Assembly (NCBI RefSeq): GCF_000732325.1
Contig: NZ_BBIW01000011.1
Coordinates: forward strand, 62,001 to 126,000
Length of the DNA: 64,000 nt
Direction: 5' to 3'
DNA from: Paenibacillus sp. TCA20
GTDB lineage: Bacteria; Bacillota; Bacilli; Paenibacillales; Paenibacillaceae
Every line of letters begins with the position of its first letter. Within the stretch, counting starts at the first letter, position 1. Position numbers and translations under genes: made by a program. A model generated the notes under the pieces. It saw only the letters and a program-made list of their open reading frames with translations. It was not told the origin of the DNA and searched no databases. Below, in pieces: positions 1 to 8,972 of the stretch.

Positions 1-1
1 T

Positions 2-1690
2 TCTCGGCTCGCTTCCTTGCGCTATGACGTTGCTGCTGCCGTTACATACATAAGCAATTGGCAATTTATTTTCCAGGATATATCCTACTTCGAATCGTTT
101 GGTCCACCCTCGCCGCTTGGACATATGTGGTCCCTGGCCGTAGAAGAGCAGTTCTACCTCCTATGGCCGCTTCTTATGCTGATTGGACTCAAATTGTTCC
201 CAAAACGAGGCCAGATGTTTGTATTTATTTGTACGCTGGCAGCATTATCGGCGCTTCTCATGGCTCTGCTTCATGAGCCGGGTTCGGATCCAAGCCGAGT
301 CTATTTCGGAACAGATACCCGTGCATTCGGGCTGTTGACCGGTGCTGCCCTTGCCATTGTGTGGCCCAGCTACAAGTTATCTGGTAGAGTCCAGAGGATG
401 GCACAGCTGGGGCTGGATGTAACAGGGATATGCGCGCTGCTGCTCGTTCTATATATGATGTGGAGCACTGACCGCTACGCGTCATGGCTGTACAACGGCG
501 GCATGCTCCTCTTCTCGATTGCAGCAGCTGTACTAGTAGCCGTTCTGGCGCACCCGGCTTCCCTGCTTGCCAAAGTGCTTGGAGCAAGACCCCTTCGCTG
601 GATCGGGATCCGGTCATATGGCATCTATTTGTGGCATTATCCTGTACTGATTCTGACGAGTCCCGGAGGAAATCCGGAAGGAATCGGAGCTTTTTATACC
701 CTGCTGCAGGTCGCTGCAAGCGTCATTCTGGCTTCTCTGTCCTGGAAGTACATTGAACAACCGATACGTGAAGGCGCTCTTCGTATATGGTGGCAGGATG
801 TACGGCATCCGAAGCGTAGAAGCTGTGTATTTACACCAAGACGTCTTGCCGTCTATTGCAGCTCACTTCTGTTCATCGGCATCTTCTGTATCGGAATGAC
901 GATAAATATATCGGATGCGAAGAAACAAGAGGCAAACGGAGTCTTCTCTGAGTTTCCTTCTCCGGGAAATGCAGGAGAGCCGCCCCCTGACCAACAACAC
1001 GAGAAGGAACCTGTTCCGGATGAAGAGCAGACAGATGGAGAGCAGCCAAGTGTTGAAGAACCCAGTGGTGGAGAGCCCAGTGCAGAGGAACCGGACGCTG
1101 GAGAATCCAATGGCGAAGGTGCAACAGACTCAGATCCAGAGAAGAACTCGGACAATGATGCTGAAAAGGATACAGCCCCGGAAGACATAAAGGATACACC
1201 GGCAGATCATCAAGTGAAGCCGATGTCCGGCGCTTCCATTACGGCCATTGGTGATTCTGTAATGGTCGGAGTGACTCCCTGCCTGGAGAAGCTGCTCCCG
1301 GGTATAACTGTTGATGCAGAGATCGGAAGACAGATGAGCCATGCAGCCGATTTGCTTCCGGCACTTGAAGCGAAGGATCGTCTATCCGGAACCGTCATTA
1401 TTGGACTTGGCACGAATGGTGCTTTTTCGGAGAAGAGCCTGACCTCCCTGCTGGACTCTCTTCAATCCGCCGAACAGGTCCTTCTCGTGAACACGAGAGT
1501 ACCCAAGGATTGGGAGGAGAACGTAAACAAGATGCTGTCTGAGATCGGAAGCAAATATCCGAATACGACAATTATCGATTGGCACGAAGCCAGCAAGGAA
1601 CATCCCGAATATTTTAGAGAGGATGGCGTTCACCTGGAGCCTGCGGGTGCTGAAGCTTATACTCGTCTAATTATGAGTGCACTACAATGA
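2..1690 (+). CDS. OatA-type peptidoglycan O-acetyltransferase, 5' end outside window
   Basis: Membrane acyltransferase (acyltransferase-3 family) fused to an extracytoplasmic SGNH hydrolase domain, the layout of OatA enzymes that O-acetylate peptidoglycan muramic acid and confer lysozyme resistance. The frame is open from base 2. The family's N-terminal helices and catalytic His are missing, so the gene begins upstream; the in-frame TTG at 17 is not a credible start. Visible are SPLGHMWSLAVEEQFYLLWP, several membrane helices to about residue 300, an acidic E/P/G/S-rich linker at about 315-400 and a C-terminal SGNH domain with GDSVM (block I, Ser, near 411), GTNG and DGVHLEP (Asp-His, near 535). 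Family assignment is firm; the exact acceptor is inferred. Confidence 0.85.
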   Translation, partial: SRLASLRYDVAAAVTYISNWQFIFQDISYFESFGPPSPLGHMWSLAVEEQFYLLWPLLMLIGLKLFPKRGQMFVFICTLAALSALLMALLHEPGSDPSRVYFGTDTRAFGLLTGAALAIVWPSYKLSGRVQRMAQLGLDVTGICALLLVLYMMWSTDRYASWLYNGGMLLFSIAAAVLVAVLAHPASLLAKVLGARPLRWIGIRSYGIYLWHYPVLILTSPGGNPEGIGAFYTLLQVAASVILASLSWKYIEQPIREGALRIWWQDVRHPKRRSCVFTPRRLAVYCSSLLFIGIFCIGMTINISDAKKQEANGVFSEFPSPGNAGEPPPDQQHEKEPVPDEEQTDGEQPSVEEPSGGEPSAEEPDAGESNGEGATDSDPEKNSDNDAEKDTAPEDIKDTPADHQVKPMSGASITAIGDSVMVGVTPCLEKLLPGITVDAEIGRQMSHAADLLPALEAKDRLSGTVIIGLGTNGAFSEKSLTSLLDSLQSAEQVLLVNTRVPKDWEENVNKMLSEIGSKYPNTTIIDWHEASKEHPEYFREDGVHLEPAGAEAYTRLIMSALQ

Positions 1691-1730
1691 ATGAAGATAT
1701 CTTGAATTCATCCTTACCCTACAAATTGTG

Positions 1731-1760
1731 TTTACAAATCAGGGGTCTACGTCCTATAAT
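1731..1760 (+). promoter_or_regulatory. Sigma-A promoter of a short transcript
   Basis: TTTACA (1731-1736) and TATAAT (1755-1760) are 18 bp apart. Transcription would begin near 1767 and meet the intrinsic terminator at 1841-1879 before reaching the next gene. Confidence 0.6.
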
Positions 1761-1766
1761 AGGATA

Positions 1767-1879
1767 GTAATTGACCCACAGCACGTGAGCTGTCTGATTT
1801 ATTTCTTAAAAGAGCTGCGCAATCTTACAGATTTGCATCAAGCGATTAAAGGATTTTTTCTCCTTTAATCGCTTTTTTT
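1767..1879 (+). ncRNA. Candidate small RNA or attenuated leader before the YitT gene
   Basis: About 110 nt between a good promoter and a strong terminator. Three hairpins can be read. One is ACAGC/GCTGT around a six-base loop at about 1778-1793. The second is GCAATC pairing with GATTTGC near 1819-1837. The third is the terminator, a perfect 13-bp stem (1841-1853 with 1861-1873) followed by seven T. No good ORF with a ribosome binding site lies inside. It could be a stand-alone small RNA or a leader whose readthrough feeds the YitT gene at 1951. I recognise no known riboswitch class. Confidence 0.45.
1841..1879 (+). terminator. Intrinsic terminator
   Basis: Perfect 13-bp stem AGCGATTAAAGGA with its complement, seven-base loop, then a T-run. 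Confidence 0.8.
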
Positions 1880-1950
1880 GTGTGATTGAATTCATTTCGA
1901 AGTGTTCTAGTGCATTATCTTGCATCATTTAGATTCATGGAGGTTTTGTT

Positions 1951-2787
1951 ATGAAAAAAAGAATGTATGATATGGTCATGCTGCTTGCAGGAGCATTTAT
2001 CTTCGCGCTAGCAGTCAATTTGTTTGTCATTCCCAATGATTTTGGAGAAGGCGGCGTTACGGGGATTTCGATCGTTCTCTATTATTTGTTTCAGTGGTCG
2101 CCTGCTCTGGTCGGCTTCGTCATCAACGGCATTCTGCTGGTTATCGGCTACAGGCTGCTCGACAAGCAGACAACCTATTACACCATTATTGTCGTCGCGT
2201 TTAATTCCTTATTTCTGCACTGGACTGAGGATTGGTCAATCCCGGCTGACGAGCCGGTACTGAATGCCATATTTGCCGGACTGCTCGCTGGCCTCGGTAT
2301 CGGATTAATTATACGAGTTGGCGGGACTACGGCCGGGACAACGATCCTGGCACGTCTAGCTAACAAATATCTGGATTGGAACATTAGTTACGCCCTGCTC
2401 TTTTTCGATATTATTGTGGCCATACTCTCTATCTTTGTCATCGGTATTGAGAATTTCATGTTCACCATCCTGATTCTGTATATCGGTACAAAAGCAATGG
2501 AATTTATTATTGAAGGTCTCAATCCGAAAAAAGCCGTTACCATCGTGTCAGCCAAGCATAATGCAATTGCTTCGAAGGTGACCGATATTATGGACCGTGG
2601 TGTATCCGTGCTTCGAGGCTACGGCTACTACACCGGTCAAGAGAAGGAAATTCTGTATATCGTGATCAGCAAGCAGGAAGTATCGATGCTGAAGAAAATT
2701 GTAAAATCTGAGGATCCCTCCGCTTTTGTAACGATTCATGATGTCCGTGACGTGTTCGGAGAAGGATTTATTGATATTTCCAAATAA
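1951..2787 (+). CDS. YitT family membrane protein (DUF161/DUF2179)
   Basis: Polytopic membrane protein of 278 residues, the usual family length. About five or six hydrophobic helices fill residues 5-190, including GEGGVTGISIVL and the Gly-rich GGTTAGTTILARLANKYL typical of YitT proteins. A soluble C-terminal DUF2179 domain of about 80 residues follows, ending FGEGFIDISK. Bacilli carry several paralogues whose transport substrate is unsettled. The ATG is preceded by ATGGAGGTTTTGTT, a good ribosome binding site. The gene stands alone between the short leader transcript and a strong terminator. Confidence 0.85.
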   Translation: MKKRMYDMVMLLAGAFIFALAVNLFVIPNDFGEGGVTGISIVLYYLFQWSPALVGFVINGILLVIGYRLLDKQTTYYTIIVVAFNSLFLHWTEDWSIPADEPVLNAIFAGLLAGLGIGLIIRVGGTTAGTTILARLANKYLDWNISYALLFFDIIVAILSIFVIGIENFMFTILILYIGTKAMEFIIEGLNPKKAVTIVSAKHNAIASKVTDIMDRGVSVLRGYGYYTGQEKEILYIVISKQEVSMLKKIVKSEDPSAFVTIHDVRDVFGEGFIDISK

Positions 2788-2805
2788 TAATAGACAGTCT
2801 GACAG

Positions 2806-2831
2806 CCGCGCTGAATAAGCGCGGTTTTTTT
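2806..2831 (+). terminator. Intrinsic terminator after the YitT gene
   Basis: CCGCGCT, five-base loop, AGCGCGG, then seven T. Confidence 0.85.
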
Positions 2832-2963
2832 ATTTCCTATGGATACAGCATCTATACGCGGGTTATATGTCTAACTCTCCGCTTCTGACGAAACATTTTT
2901 AGAGGAAATATGATTATAAGACTAGCTATCAGCCAATAATTTAAAATAAATATCATTTTGTCA

Positions 2964-2993
2964 TGTACAATAGTGTGCGTCATACAGTATAAT
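2964..2993 (+). promoter_or_regulatory. Likely promoter of the PadR-HAAS pair
   Basis: A perfect TATAAT (2988-2993) has a weak TGTACA 18 bp upstream. The start codon is 22 bp downstream, so there is little room for a leader. Confidence 0.45.
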
Positions 2994-3014
2994 GTGATCA
3001 GGAGTTGATGATAT

Positions 3015-3359
3015 ATGAATGATGTAACAGAAACGATACAGAATTTACTAAGCGAACTTAGACGAGGAAGCATCATTATCGCGGTGCTTAGTCAGTTGTC
3101 AGAACCACAGTACGGTTATTCGCTCGTCACTGTGCTTGAAGACAAAGGACTGTCCGTTGATCCCGGCACACTTTATCCCTTGCTTCGCAGACTAGAGAAA
3201 CAAGAGCTTCTAATGAGCAGCTGGGACACGAATGAAGCCCGTCCCCGGAAGTACTATACCATTACTCCATTTGGTCAGGACGTCTATGATGGAGTATGCC
3301 GGGAATGGATGTCACTAACTGAAAGTATGAAGAACATTATCGGAACTAGAGGAGGATAA
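3015..3359 (+). CDS. PadR family transcriptional regulator
   Basis: Small 114-residue winged-helix repressor. PadR hallmarks are the first-helix run RRGSIIIAVLSQL, the motif YGYSLVTVLEDKGL, the DPGTLYPLLRRLEKQELL recognition region and the wing residues RPRKYYTIT. The ATG at 3015 follows AGGAGTTGATGATAT. The stop lies 4 bp before the next gene, whose product carries the HAAS domain. PadR-HAAS pairs are common in Bacilli, and the pair is probably autoregulated. The ligand is unknown. Confidence 0.85.
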   Translation: MNDVTETIQNLLSELRRGSIIIAVLSQLSEPQYGYSLVTVLEDKGLSVDPGTLYPLLRRLEKQELLMSSWDTNEARPRKYYTITPFGQDVYDGVCREWMSLTESMKNIIGTRGG

Positions 3360-3363
3360 GGAA

Positions 3364-4392
3364 ATGGAACTTATTGAGCGTTATGTGTACGCAGTCACAC
3401 AGAGACTGCCCGAGAAACAAAGAGCGGACATATCGAAGGAGCTGCACGGTCTCATTGAAGATATGCTGGAGGAACACGCATCATCAGATGAAATTACTGA
3501 CCAACAGGTAGAGAATGTGCTGAGAGAACTGGGTCATCCGGAGGTGATGGCTGCAAGATACGCGGGCGAACGCTATCTTATTGGTCCAGCGATGTATTCC
3601 AGTTACATGACCGTCATGAAAGTTGTCCTTGCTTCTTTGTTGATCGCACTCAGTATATTCACCATAGTTGAAGCCATCATGACGCCTGGCCATATTTTGG
3701 ACCATTTCACCCACCTCCTCGTTGATATTTTCATCTCTATTTCTCAAGCCATCGCATGGGTTACGGTCATATTTGCACTCATTGAATACAGACAGCGGAG
3801 AAGATCGACTTCGTCAAACAATGAAAATTCGATAAAAGAATGGAATCCAAAAGATTTGCAAGCTTTGCCTGATCACGGTACAGAGATCAAAAAGTCAGAG
3901 CCGATTGCCAGTATCATTTTTATTACTTTGTTTACGGCACTGTTTGCCTTAAATGTGGAGTTACTTGCTGTGTACCGAATTAGTGATCAGGGCTCCTTCT
4001 CCATTCCGTTCATCAGCTCAGCCGGAATTGAGAAGTATATACCTTTCATCTGGCTGTTAGGAGCCGTAGGCATTTTGGGGGAAATATTTAAACTGATTCT
4101 GCGCAAAAAGACGACTTCTCTTCTCGCCTACCATATATTGTTCAGCGTGCTCTCATTTGTCCTCGCCTGGATTATGCTTCAGGATACTTCGTTCTGGAAT
4201 GCATCATTCATTAGTCAACTGGAAGCCGCGGGCCTTATTATTCCTGGCGAAGAAAGCCACGAGAACGTCTCCAGCATGTGGTCAGGACTGAGTCAAAACT
4301 TGATCTATATTATTGCCATCATCAGCCTAGTCGACTTGGGAAGCGAAATCTACAAATGGAGCCGCAGTAAAAAGTTTACAGGCCGTGCATAA
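3364..4392 (+). CDS. HAAS-domain membrane protein partnered with PadR
   Basis: 342 residues. The first 65 form the soluble HAAS helical domain: the start MELIERYVYAVTQRLP, then ISKELHGLIEDML and VLRELGHPEVMAARY. Several membrane helices follow at about 85-110, 115-140, 180-205, 215-245, 250-275 and 310-330. Proteins with this layout are encoded directly after PadR regulators, and the HAAS region is thought to link membrane state to the regulator. The biochemical role is not established. The ATG is preceded by AGGAGGATAAGGAA. Its TAA stop falls in the loop of the terminator. Confidence 0.75.
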   Translation: MELIERYVYAVTQRLPEKQRADISKELHGLIEDMLEEHASSDEITDQQVENVLRELGHPEVMAARYAGERYLIGPAMYSSYMTVMKVVLASLLIALSIFTIVEAIMTPGHILDHFTHLLVDIFISISQAIAWVTVIFALIEYRQRRRSTSSNNENSIKEWNPKDLQALPDHGTEIKKSEPIASIIFITLFTALFALNVELLAVYRISDQGSFSIPFISSAGIEKYIPFIWLLGAVGILGEIFKLILRKKTTSLLAYHILFSVLSFVLAWIMLQDTSFWNASFISQLEAAGLIIPGEESHENVSSMWSGLSQNLIYIIAIISLVDLGSEIYKWSRSKKFTGRA

Positions 4393-4405
4393 GCACGGTT
4401 TTTTT
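4383..4405 (+). terminator. Intrinsic terminator overlapping the HAAS stop codon
   Basis: CCGTGC, loop ATAA, GCACGG, then seven T. The stop codon TAA forms part of the loop. Confidence 0.8.
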
Positions 4406-4422
4406 ACGTTCTATAAGCTAGC

Positions 4423-5325
4423 TCAGTACCTCTCTTCATATGGATTCTGCCTGATCAATTGAATGAAATGGCTCACGGTTGCAGGCAAGATTTCATTCTT
4501 CCGAGTACAGACTGCAATCGTATTCGTGAGCTGGACTCCGGTTACCATAACGCGAGCTAATTCACCCCGCGCCACCTGTCCCTTAACGACAAGAGAGGAT
4601 ACAAAGTTTGCTCCATATCCAGACACCACAGCGAATATAGCCTCATGTAATCCGTTGAACGTAAGAGAGATGGAAGGAGCGGGTACATTGTACGTTCGAC
4701 AGAGTGATAAGAGTCGTTCTCTCGTCGAGCTCCCCTCCTCCCTCATAACAAACGGAATCTTCGCCATCTCCTCAAGTGTAACTTCCTGATTCGCATAAGG
4801 ATGACTTGGAGCAACCACAAACCAAAGCTCATCCTGAAAAAGCTCCTCCGCATAGATGGAATCCGGGTGCTCTTCTAGCAGGCCTCCATAGATGGCGAGA
4901 TCCACTTCCACCCCCAAGAGTTGCTTGAGAGCCTCACTTGAATTGGTCGTATTAATCTTCACCTCTACTCTCTCATAGTGCTGCTTATATTTTGCAATCC
5001 AGGATGGAATGAGAAAATTGGCAGGTAGATATGTGGCTGCAAGCCGAAGCCTTCCCCTTCCGCCATCCCGGTATTCCGCTGCATACTGCTCAATCTGCTG
5101 CTCTACCGCGAACAATCTTGCGGCCAATACCGCCAGATGCTCACCTGCATCCGTAAGGGCAATACCTCTTCCTTCCGGCTTTAATAAAGGCAAAGACAAC
5201 TCCTGCTCAAATTTCTTAATCTGCGAGGTAATTGCTGGCTGGCTGATACTCAGTATTTCAGCAGCACGTGTAACACTCCTCGTCTCGGCAACAACATAAA
5301 ACAATCGCAAGGCATGCAAATTCAT
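4423..5325 (-). CDS. LysR family transcriptional regulator
   Basis: 300 residues, normal LysR length. The N-terminal winged HTH covers residues 1-60 (MNLHALRLFYVVAETRSVTR, AAEILSISQPAITSQIKKFE). A two-lobed periplasmic-binding-like effector domain follows from about residue 90. It resembles the CysL/YwfK group, but the effector cannot be read from sequence. It is divergent from the O-methyltransferase at 5453 with a 127-bp AT-rich spacer, so that gene is its probable target. Confidence 0.85.
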   Translation of the reverse strand: MNLHALRLFYVVAETRSVTRAAEILSISQPAITSQIKKFEQELSLPLLKPEGRGIALTDAGEHLAVLAARLFAVEQQIEQYAAEYRDGGRGRLRLAATYLPANFLIPSWIAKYKQHYERVEVKINTTNSSEALKQLLGVEVDLAIYGGLLEEHPDSIYAEELFQDELWFVVAPSHPYANQEVTLEEMAKIPFVMREEGSSTRERLLSLCRTYNVPAPSISLTFNGLHEAIFAVVSGYGANFVSSLVVKGQVARGELARVMVTGVQLTNTIAVCTRKNEILPATVSHFIQLIRQNPYEERY

Positions 5326-5452
5326 GAGTACCGTTCTCTCCTATTTATATATTTAATTTATGAGTAGATCAGAAAGATATATTATATTTATCATTATAAT
5401 CAACTTACAATAGGATTAGATACAAAATTGATGAAAAGGGGAAGTGATACGT

Positions 5453-6121
5453 ATGAATCAGATGAACACTTGGAGCCAGGTCGATCGTTATGTAGAGGAT
5501 AAGCTTATCCCTCGTGACCCCTTGCTAGAAGCCGTTCTGACCAACAATCAGCAGTCAAATCTGCCTCCCATTGATGTTGCTCCAAATCAGGGGAAGCTGC
5601 TTCAGCTGCTTCTACAGATACAAAAAGGAAAAAGGGTGCTCGAGATTGGTACACTTGGGGCTTATAGTACGATCTGGATGGCTCGTGCACTCCCTGATGA
5701 TGGCAGGCTGATCACCCTGGAGCTTGATCCTCATCATGCCGACATCGCTCATCGCAATCTGGAGCTCGCAGGTTTAGATCATTTAGTTGAGATTCGTGTC
5801 GGGGATGCTCTTTTACAGCTGGAGAAGATGAAAAACGAAGAGGAGGAGCCTTTTGATTTTATCTTTATCGATGCAGACAAACCTAATAATCCAGCGTATA
5901 TAAAGTATGCTCTGGAACTCTCTCATACGGGTACCGTCATTATTGGCGATAATGTGATTAGGGAAGGCGAAATTACCAATCACCACAGCACAGATCCACG
6001 GATTCAGGGTGTTAGGCAGTTTTACGATATTCTGTCCAACGAAACACAGATTTCGGCAACCGCTATTCAAACTGTAGGAAGCAAAGGTTACGACGGATTC
6101 GTTATCGGCATTGTTAATTGA
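5453..6121 (+). CDS. SAM-dependent O-methyltransferase (catechol-OMT-like, Methyltransf_3)
   Basis: 222 residues. The SAM-binding motif is VLEIGTLGAYSTIWMA near residue 60, with acidic residues in LITLELDPHHADIAHRN and the metal/SAM motif DFIFIDADKPNNPAYI. This matches bacterial YrrM-like small-molecule O-methyltransferases that use a divalent metal; the substrate is unknown. The ATG at 5453 sits ten bases after AGGGGAA. An in-frame GTG at 5444 is too close to that site to be used. It is transcribed away from the LysR gene and probably controlled by it. Confidence 0.85.
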   Translation: MNQMNTWSQVDRYVEDKLIPRDPLLEAVLTNNQQSNLPPIDVAPNQGKLLQLLLQIQKGKRVLEIGTLGAYSTIWMARALPDDGRLITLELDPHHADIAHRNLELAGLDHLVEIRVGDALLQLEKMKNEEEEPFDFIFIDADKPNNPAYIKYALELSHTGTVIIGDNVIREGEITNHHSTDPRIQGVRQFYDILSNETQISATAIQTVGSKGYDGFVIGIVN

Positions 6122-6242
6122 TTTTTTTATCATTTCAAGTGGTTCTAGGCAGGAATTAATATCCAAAAGGCGAATGTATATTCCCTATCAGATTCTCCAA
6201 GCATACGGCATCTCCAATATTCGATAAGGAGTTGATTTCAAC

Positions 6243-7052
6243 TTGAGCAATCATCTCACGGCACACACGCAGAATGTCATTAAACCGATAGAGAACCGAA
6301 TAACCAGCCTGTTTGTTCATGTTACCGATGTACGAAGAGCAGCGGAATGGTACAGTCAATTGCTTGGCCTACCCGTCAGAGAAGAACGTCTGACCTCAGG
6401 ACCTGTATATTGGTTGGATCTGCCGGACGCTCATCTTATTCTGGATTCCAACACCGAGAATCGAAAAAATCCGGAATGGCGTGAAGAGATGAAGCCCCGC
6501 TTCATGCTCGCCTGCAGCAATATCGATGCAGCTTACGAACATGCCGAGCAGCAGGCAACGACATACTCCAAGCCTTATCATCATGGCCCTATGGCTTATT
6601 TCAACTTCAGTGACTCCGATGGAAATACACTCATGGTAAGCCATAATACGGCTTCCACTGAGACAGACGCATGGAACCCCGCTGATGGTGTCAGTCCAAT
6701 CCTTCCCCGAATTGGTGGTGTCTTTGTCGATGTCACCGATATGAAGTCCGCTGTCCGCTGGTATACAGCGCTGTTCAGTCTGCCTTATGACGACAAGAAC
6801 ACGGATGGACCCATTTACAGCGTTCCTATGACAAGCGGGCCGGTACTGCTTCTGGATCAGCATCGCTCTTTGCGCAAGAAAGATTTTACAGAGCTCTTCT
6901 ACTTCGAAACAAACGACATAGAGGCCTCCTATCAATACGTCCTGGCTCAAGGCTTTCAAGTCGCAGGTGAACCGAATCACTTCGATGATTTATCTGAATT
7001 TGCTGTTATTGATCCAGATGGAAACCGCATCGTCATTGCATGTATGAAATAA
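6243..7052 (+). CDS. VOC family protein with two glyoxalase-like domains
   Basis: 269 residues holding two vicinal-oxygen-chelate modules (about 20-135 and 155-268), each with the pattern 'V.V.D...A..WY..LLGLP' and ending in 'DPDGN'. The first shows FVHVTDVRRAAEWYSQLLGL and FSDSDGNTLMV, the second VFVDVTDMKSAVRWYTALF and DPDGNRIVIAC. VOC proteins include glyoxalases, dioxygenases and antibiotic-binding proteins; the substrate cannot be assigned. Translation starts at TTG 6243, supported by AAGGAG 11 bp upstream and no better ATG in frame. Confidence 0.8.
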   Translation: MSNHLTAHTQNVIKPIENRITSLFVHVTDVRRAAEWYSQLLGLPVREERLTSGPVYWLDLPDAHLILDSNTENRKNPEWREEMKPRFMLACSNIDAAYEHAEQQATTYSKPYHHGPMAYFNFSDSDGNTLMVSHNTASTETDAWNPADGVSPILPRIGGVFVDVTDMKSAVRWYTALFSLPYDDKNTDGPIYSVPMTSGPVLLLDQHRSLRKKDFTELFYFETNDIEASYQYVLAQGFQVAGEPNHFDDLSEFAVIDPDGNRIVIACMK

Positions 7053-7079
7053 TGGAATAAAGTTTTTTTCGTGAACAGC

Positions 7080-7115
7080 AAAAAAGAGCCTGAAACCATA
7101 ATGGTTCAGGCTCTT
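7080..7115 (-). terminator. Intrinsic terminator of the SDR gene
   Basis: AGAGCCTGAA (7085-7094) pairs with TTCAGGCTCT (7105-7114). The A-run at 7080-7085 is a T-run on the minus strand. It lies 17 bp past the minus-strand stop codon. Confidence 0.75.
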
Positions 7116-7131
7116 GAATGTTCTGCCCTTA

Positions 7132-7899
7132 TTATTGACCGACCATACCGCCGTCAACAGTGTATAGAGATGCTGTAACGAAGGAAGCTTCATCAGACAG
7201 CAGGAAGTTCATAACCGCCGCCACTTCTTCCGGCTTGCCGTAACGGCCCATCGGAGTTGCAGCCTCGTTCGCTTTTTTGTACTCTTCAGCTGCACCGGAG
7301 TTTGCTTCGATCTGCTCCATCATACGTGTTGCAATCGTACCTGGAAGAACCGCATTGACACGGATTCCGAATGAAGCCAGCTCATTAGCTGCTACACGAG
7401 TAAGACCAATGACAGCATGCTTGGACATAATGTAAGGAGACATACCTGGAGCTCCCATGAGGCCTGCTAGAGATGAAGTATTCAGGATTGCGCCTGAATT
7501 TTGTTCTTTCATCACTGGAATGACATATTTCAGACCAAGGAATACCCCGCGAACATTGACGTTATATACGAGGTCAAGAGCTTGTACACTCATCTCATCA
7601 ATCGTAGCTGTAGGACCCTCAATACCCGCATTGTTTGCAAAATAGTCAATTGTGCCAAACTTCTCAACGGCTTTGTTCACATAGTTTTGCACATCTTCTT
7701 CTTTGGATACGTCTGCCGCAACAGCCAGTGAATTGGAGTCGTTAAGACCCAGATCTTTAATCGTTGCGTTAATTGCTTCTTCTTTCAGGTCAACGAGGAC
7801 CACGTTCACATTGCGTTCTGCCAAACGACGTACCAATTCTTTACCAATACCGCCTGCTGCTCCCGTAACAATTGCTGTTTTTGCTTGTGTTTGACTCAT
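7132..7899 (-). CDS. Short-chain dehydrogenase/reductase (SDR)
   Basis: 255 residues. The classical SDR fold shows nucleotide-binding TGAAGGIG near residue 13, NNAG near 90, and the catalytic Ser (NTSSLAG) with YIMSK (Tyr-x3-Lys). It ends TVDGGMVGQ, the normal SDR tail. Members reduce ketones or oxidise alcohols with NAD(P); the substrate is unknown. The start chosen is ATG 7899 behind AAGGAAGCG; an upstream in-frame extension lacks support. It is divergent from the broken TetR gene, with a palindromic site between them, so the TetR protein was probably its repressor. Confidence 0.85.
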   Translation of the reverse strand: MSQTQAKTAIVTGAAGGIGKELVRRLAERNVNVVLVDLKEEAINATIKDLGLNDSNSLAVAADVSKEEDVQNYVNKAVEKFGTIDYFANNAGIEGPTATIDEMSVQALDLVYNVNVRGVFLGLKYVIPVMKEQNSGAILNTSSLAGLMGAPGMSPYIMSKHAVIGLTRVAANELASFGIRVNAVLPGTIATRMMEQIEANSGAAEEYKKANEAATPMGRYGKPEEVAAVMNFLLSDEASFVTASLYTVDGGMVGQ

Positions 7900-8272
7900 T
7901 GTATATTCGCTTCCTTTTCCTCGAGATAAGTATGACACCTGCAGCGATCAACTACGGATGCCATACAGTTGTAAAGCTTGAATCTTTTAGTTAGTAACTC
8001 ACTTCCTGTTTATCGTACACCTCTCCAAAAAGAAGGACAATAATCAGTATTCACAAAATTGTCATCTAATCGACACATAAAATTTAATTGTTAAATTTAC
8101 AATTAGAAGTTGGACACATACGTTCCACATGTTCAAATTTCGATCCCTGTAATTTGGGAACCACGAGGACTTACGATATAATAATTAGCAGCGCAATCCA
8201 TCTCACACTACCTTTTAATATGTTATGAAATGGATTCAACTATGTACGAATAGGACAGGAGTCTACAGGCAA
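7900..8272. other. Divergent control region between SDR and TetR genes
   Basis: 373 bp without a gene, markedly AT-rich between 8040 and 8110. The dyad TAATTGT-N7-ACAATTA occupies 8085-8105, a size and symmetry suited to a TetR-family dimer. No convincing RNA structure was seen. Confidence 0.4.
8085..8105. promoter_or_regulatory. Candidate TetR operator
   Basis: Perfect 7-bp inverted repeat TAATTGT/ACAATTA with spacer TAAATTT. It lies between the divergent SDR and TetR genes. Assignment to this TetR is inferred from position. Confidence 0.45.
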
Positions 8273-8868
8273 ATGGAAGATACGAACGACAGAAGAAGCA
8301 AACGAACACGGCTTGCCCTCAAAGTCGCTTTTATCGAGCTGGTGCTTGAAAAAGGATATGAGGCCACCACAATTATGGACATTGCCAGCCGTGCAGACTA
8401 CAATCGCGGAACATTTTATAACCACTATATAGATAAAGAGGATTTGCTTAGAGATATCAAAGGGGAGTTTTTGCAAGGGGTTTCAATCGCACTCCTCGCC
8501 CCTTATGAAGGTATGGACCGGGTTGATGCGGACAAGATCTGATCTACCCCTCTACTCTACGTCTCTTGGAGCATATTGAGCATCACAAGGATCAGTTCAA
8601 GGCTCTTCTCTCTGTCAGCAACGATCTTTCATACGATATCTACAATCTGCTGAAAGACGCGATGAGGAATGATATGCATATTGTGATGGACGATTCCGCC
8701 AGAACGATAGACTATGAGATCATGCTCAGCTACCGCATGTCCGCTTTTGTAGGTGTCATTATGTACTGGGCCGACACCGACTTTAAATACTCAGCCAGCT
8801 ATATGGCAGAGCAGGTGATGATTCAAACGAATCAAAATCTGAATTACATTGAGTTCAAGAATCGATGA
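8273..8868 (+). pseudogene. TetR/AcrR family regulator, frameshifted
   Basis: The first part, from ATG 8273 behind AGGAG, encodes a complete TetR DNA-binding domain (TRLALKVAFIELVLEKGYEA, ADYNRGTFYNHYIDKEDLL) and stops at TGA 8540-8542. The matching effector domain (LLEHIEHHKDQFKALLS to NYIEFKNR, stop 8868) continues in another frame that is open from 8527. A one-base deletion, or a two-base insertion, between about 8527 and 8544 would explain it. This is either a real inactivating mutation or a sequencing error. If real, the product is a 90-residue DNA-binding domain without an effector pocket. Confidence 0.75.
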
Positions 8869-8972
8869 ATATGGTTTTACTTTCTCGAAAAATTGTTACA
8901 ATAGGGTGTGGCTGTATCTAGATCATGGCCATGAAATGTCTAACGAAAGTGAAAGTGAGGAATATTACAAAT

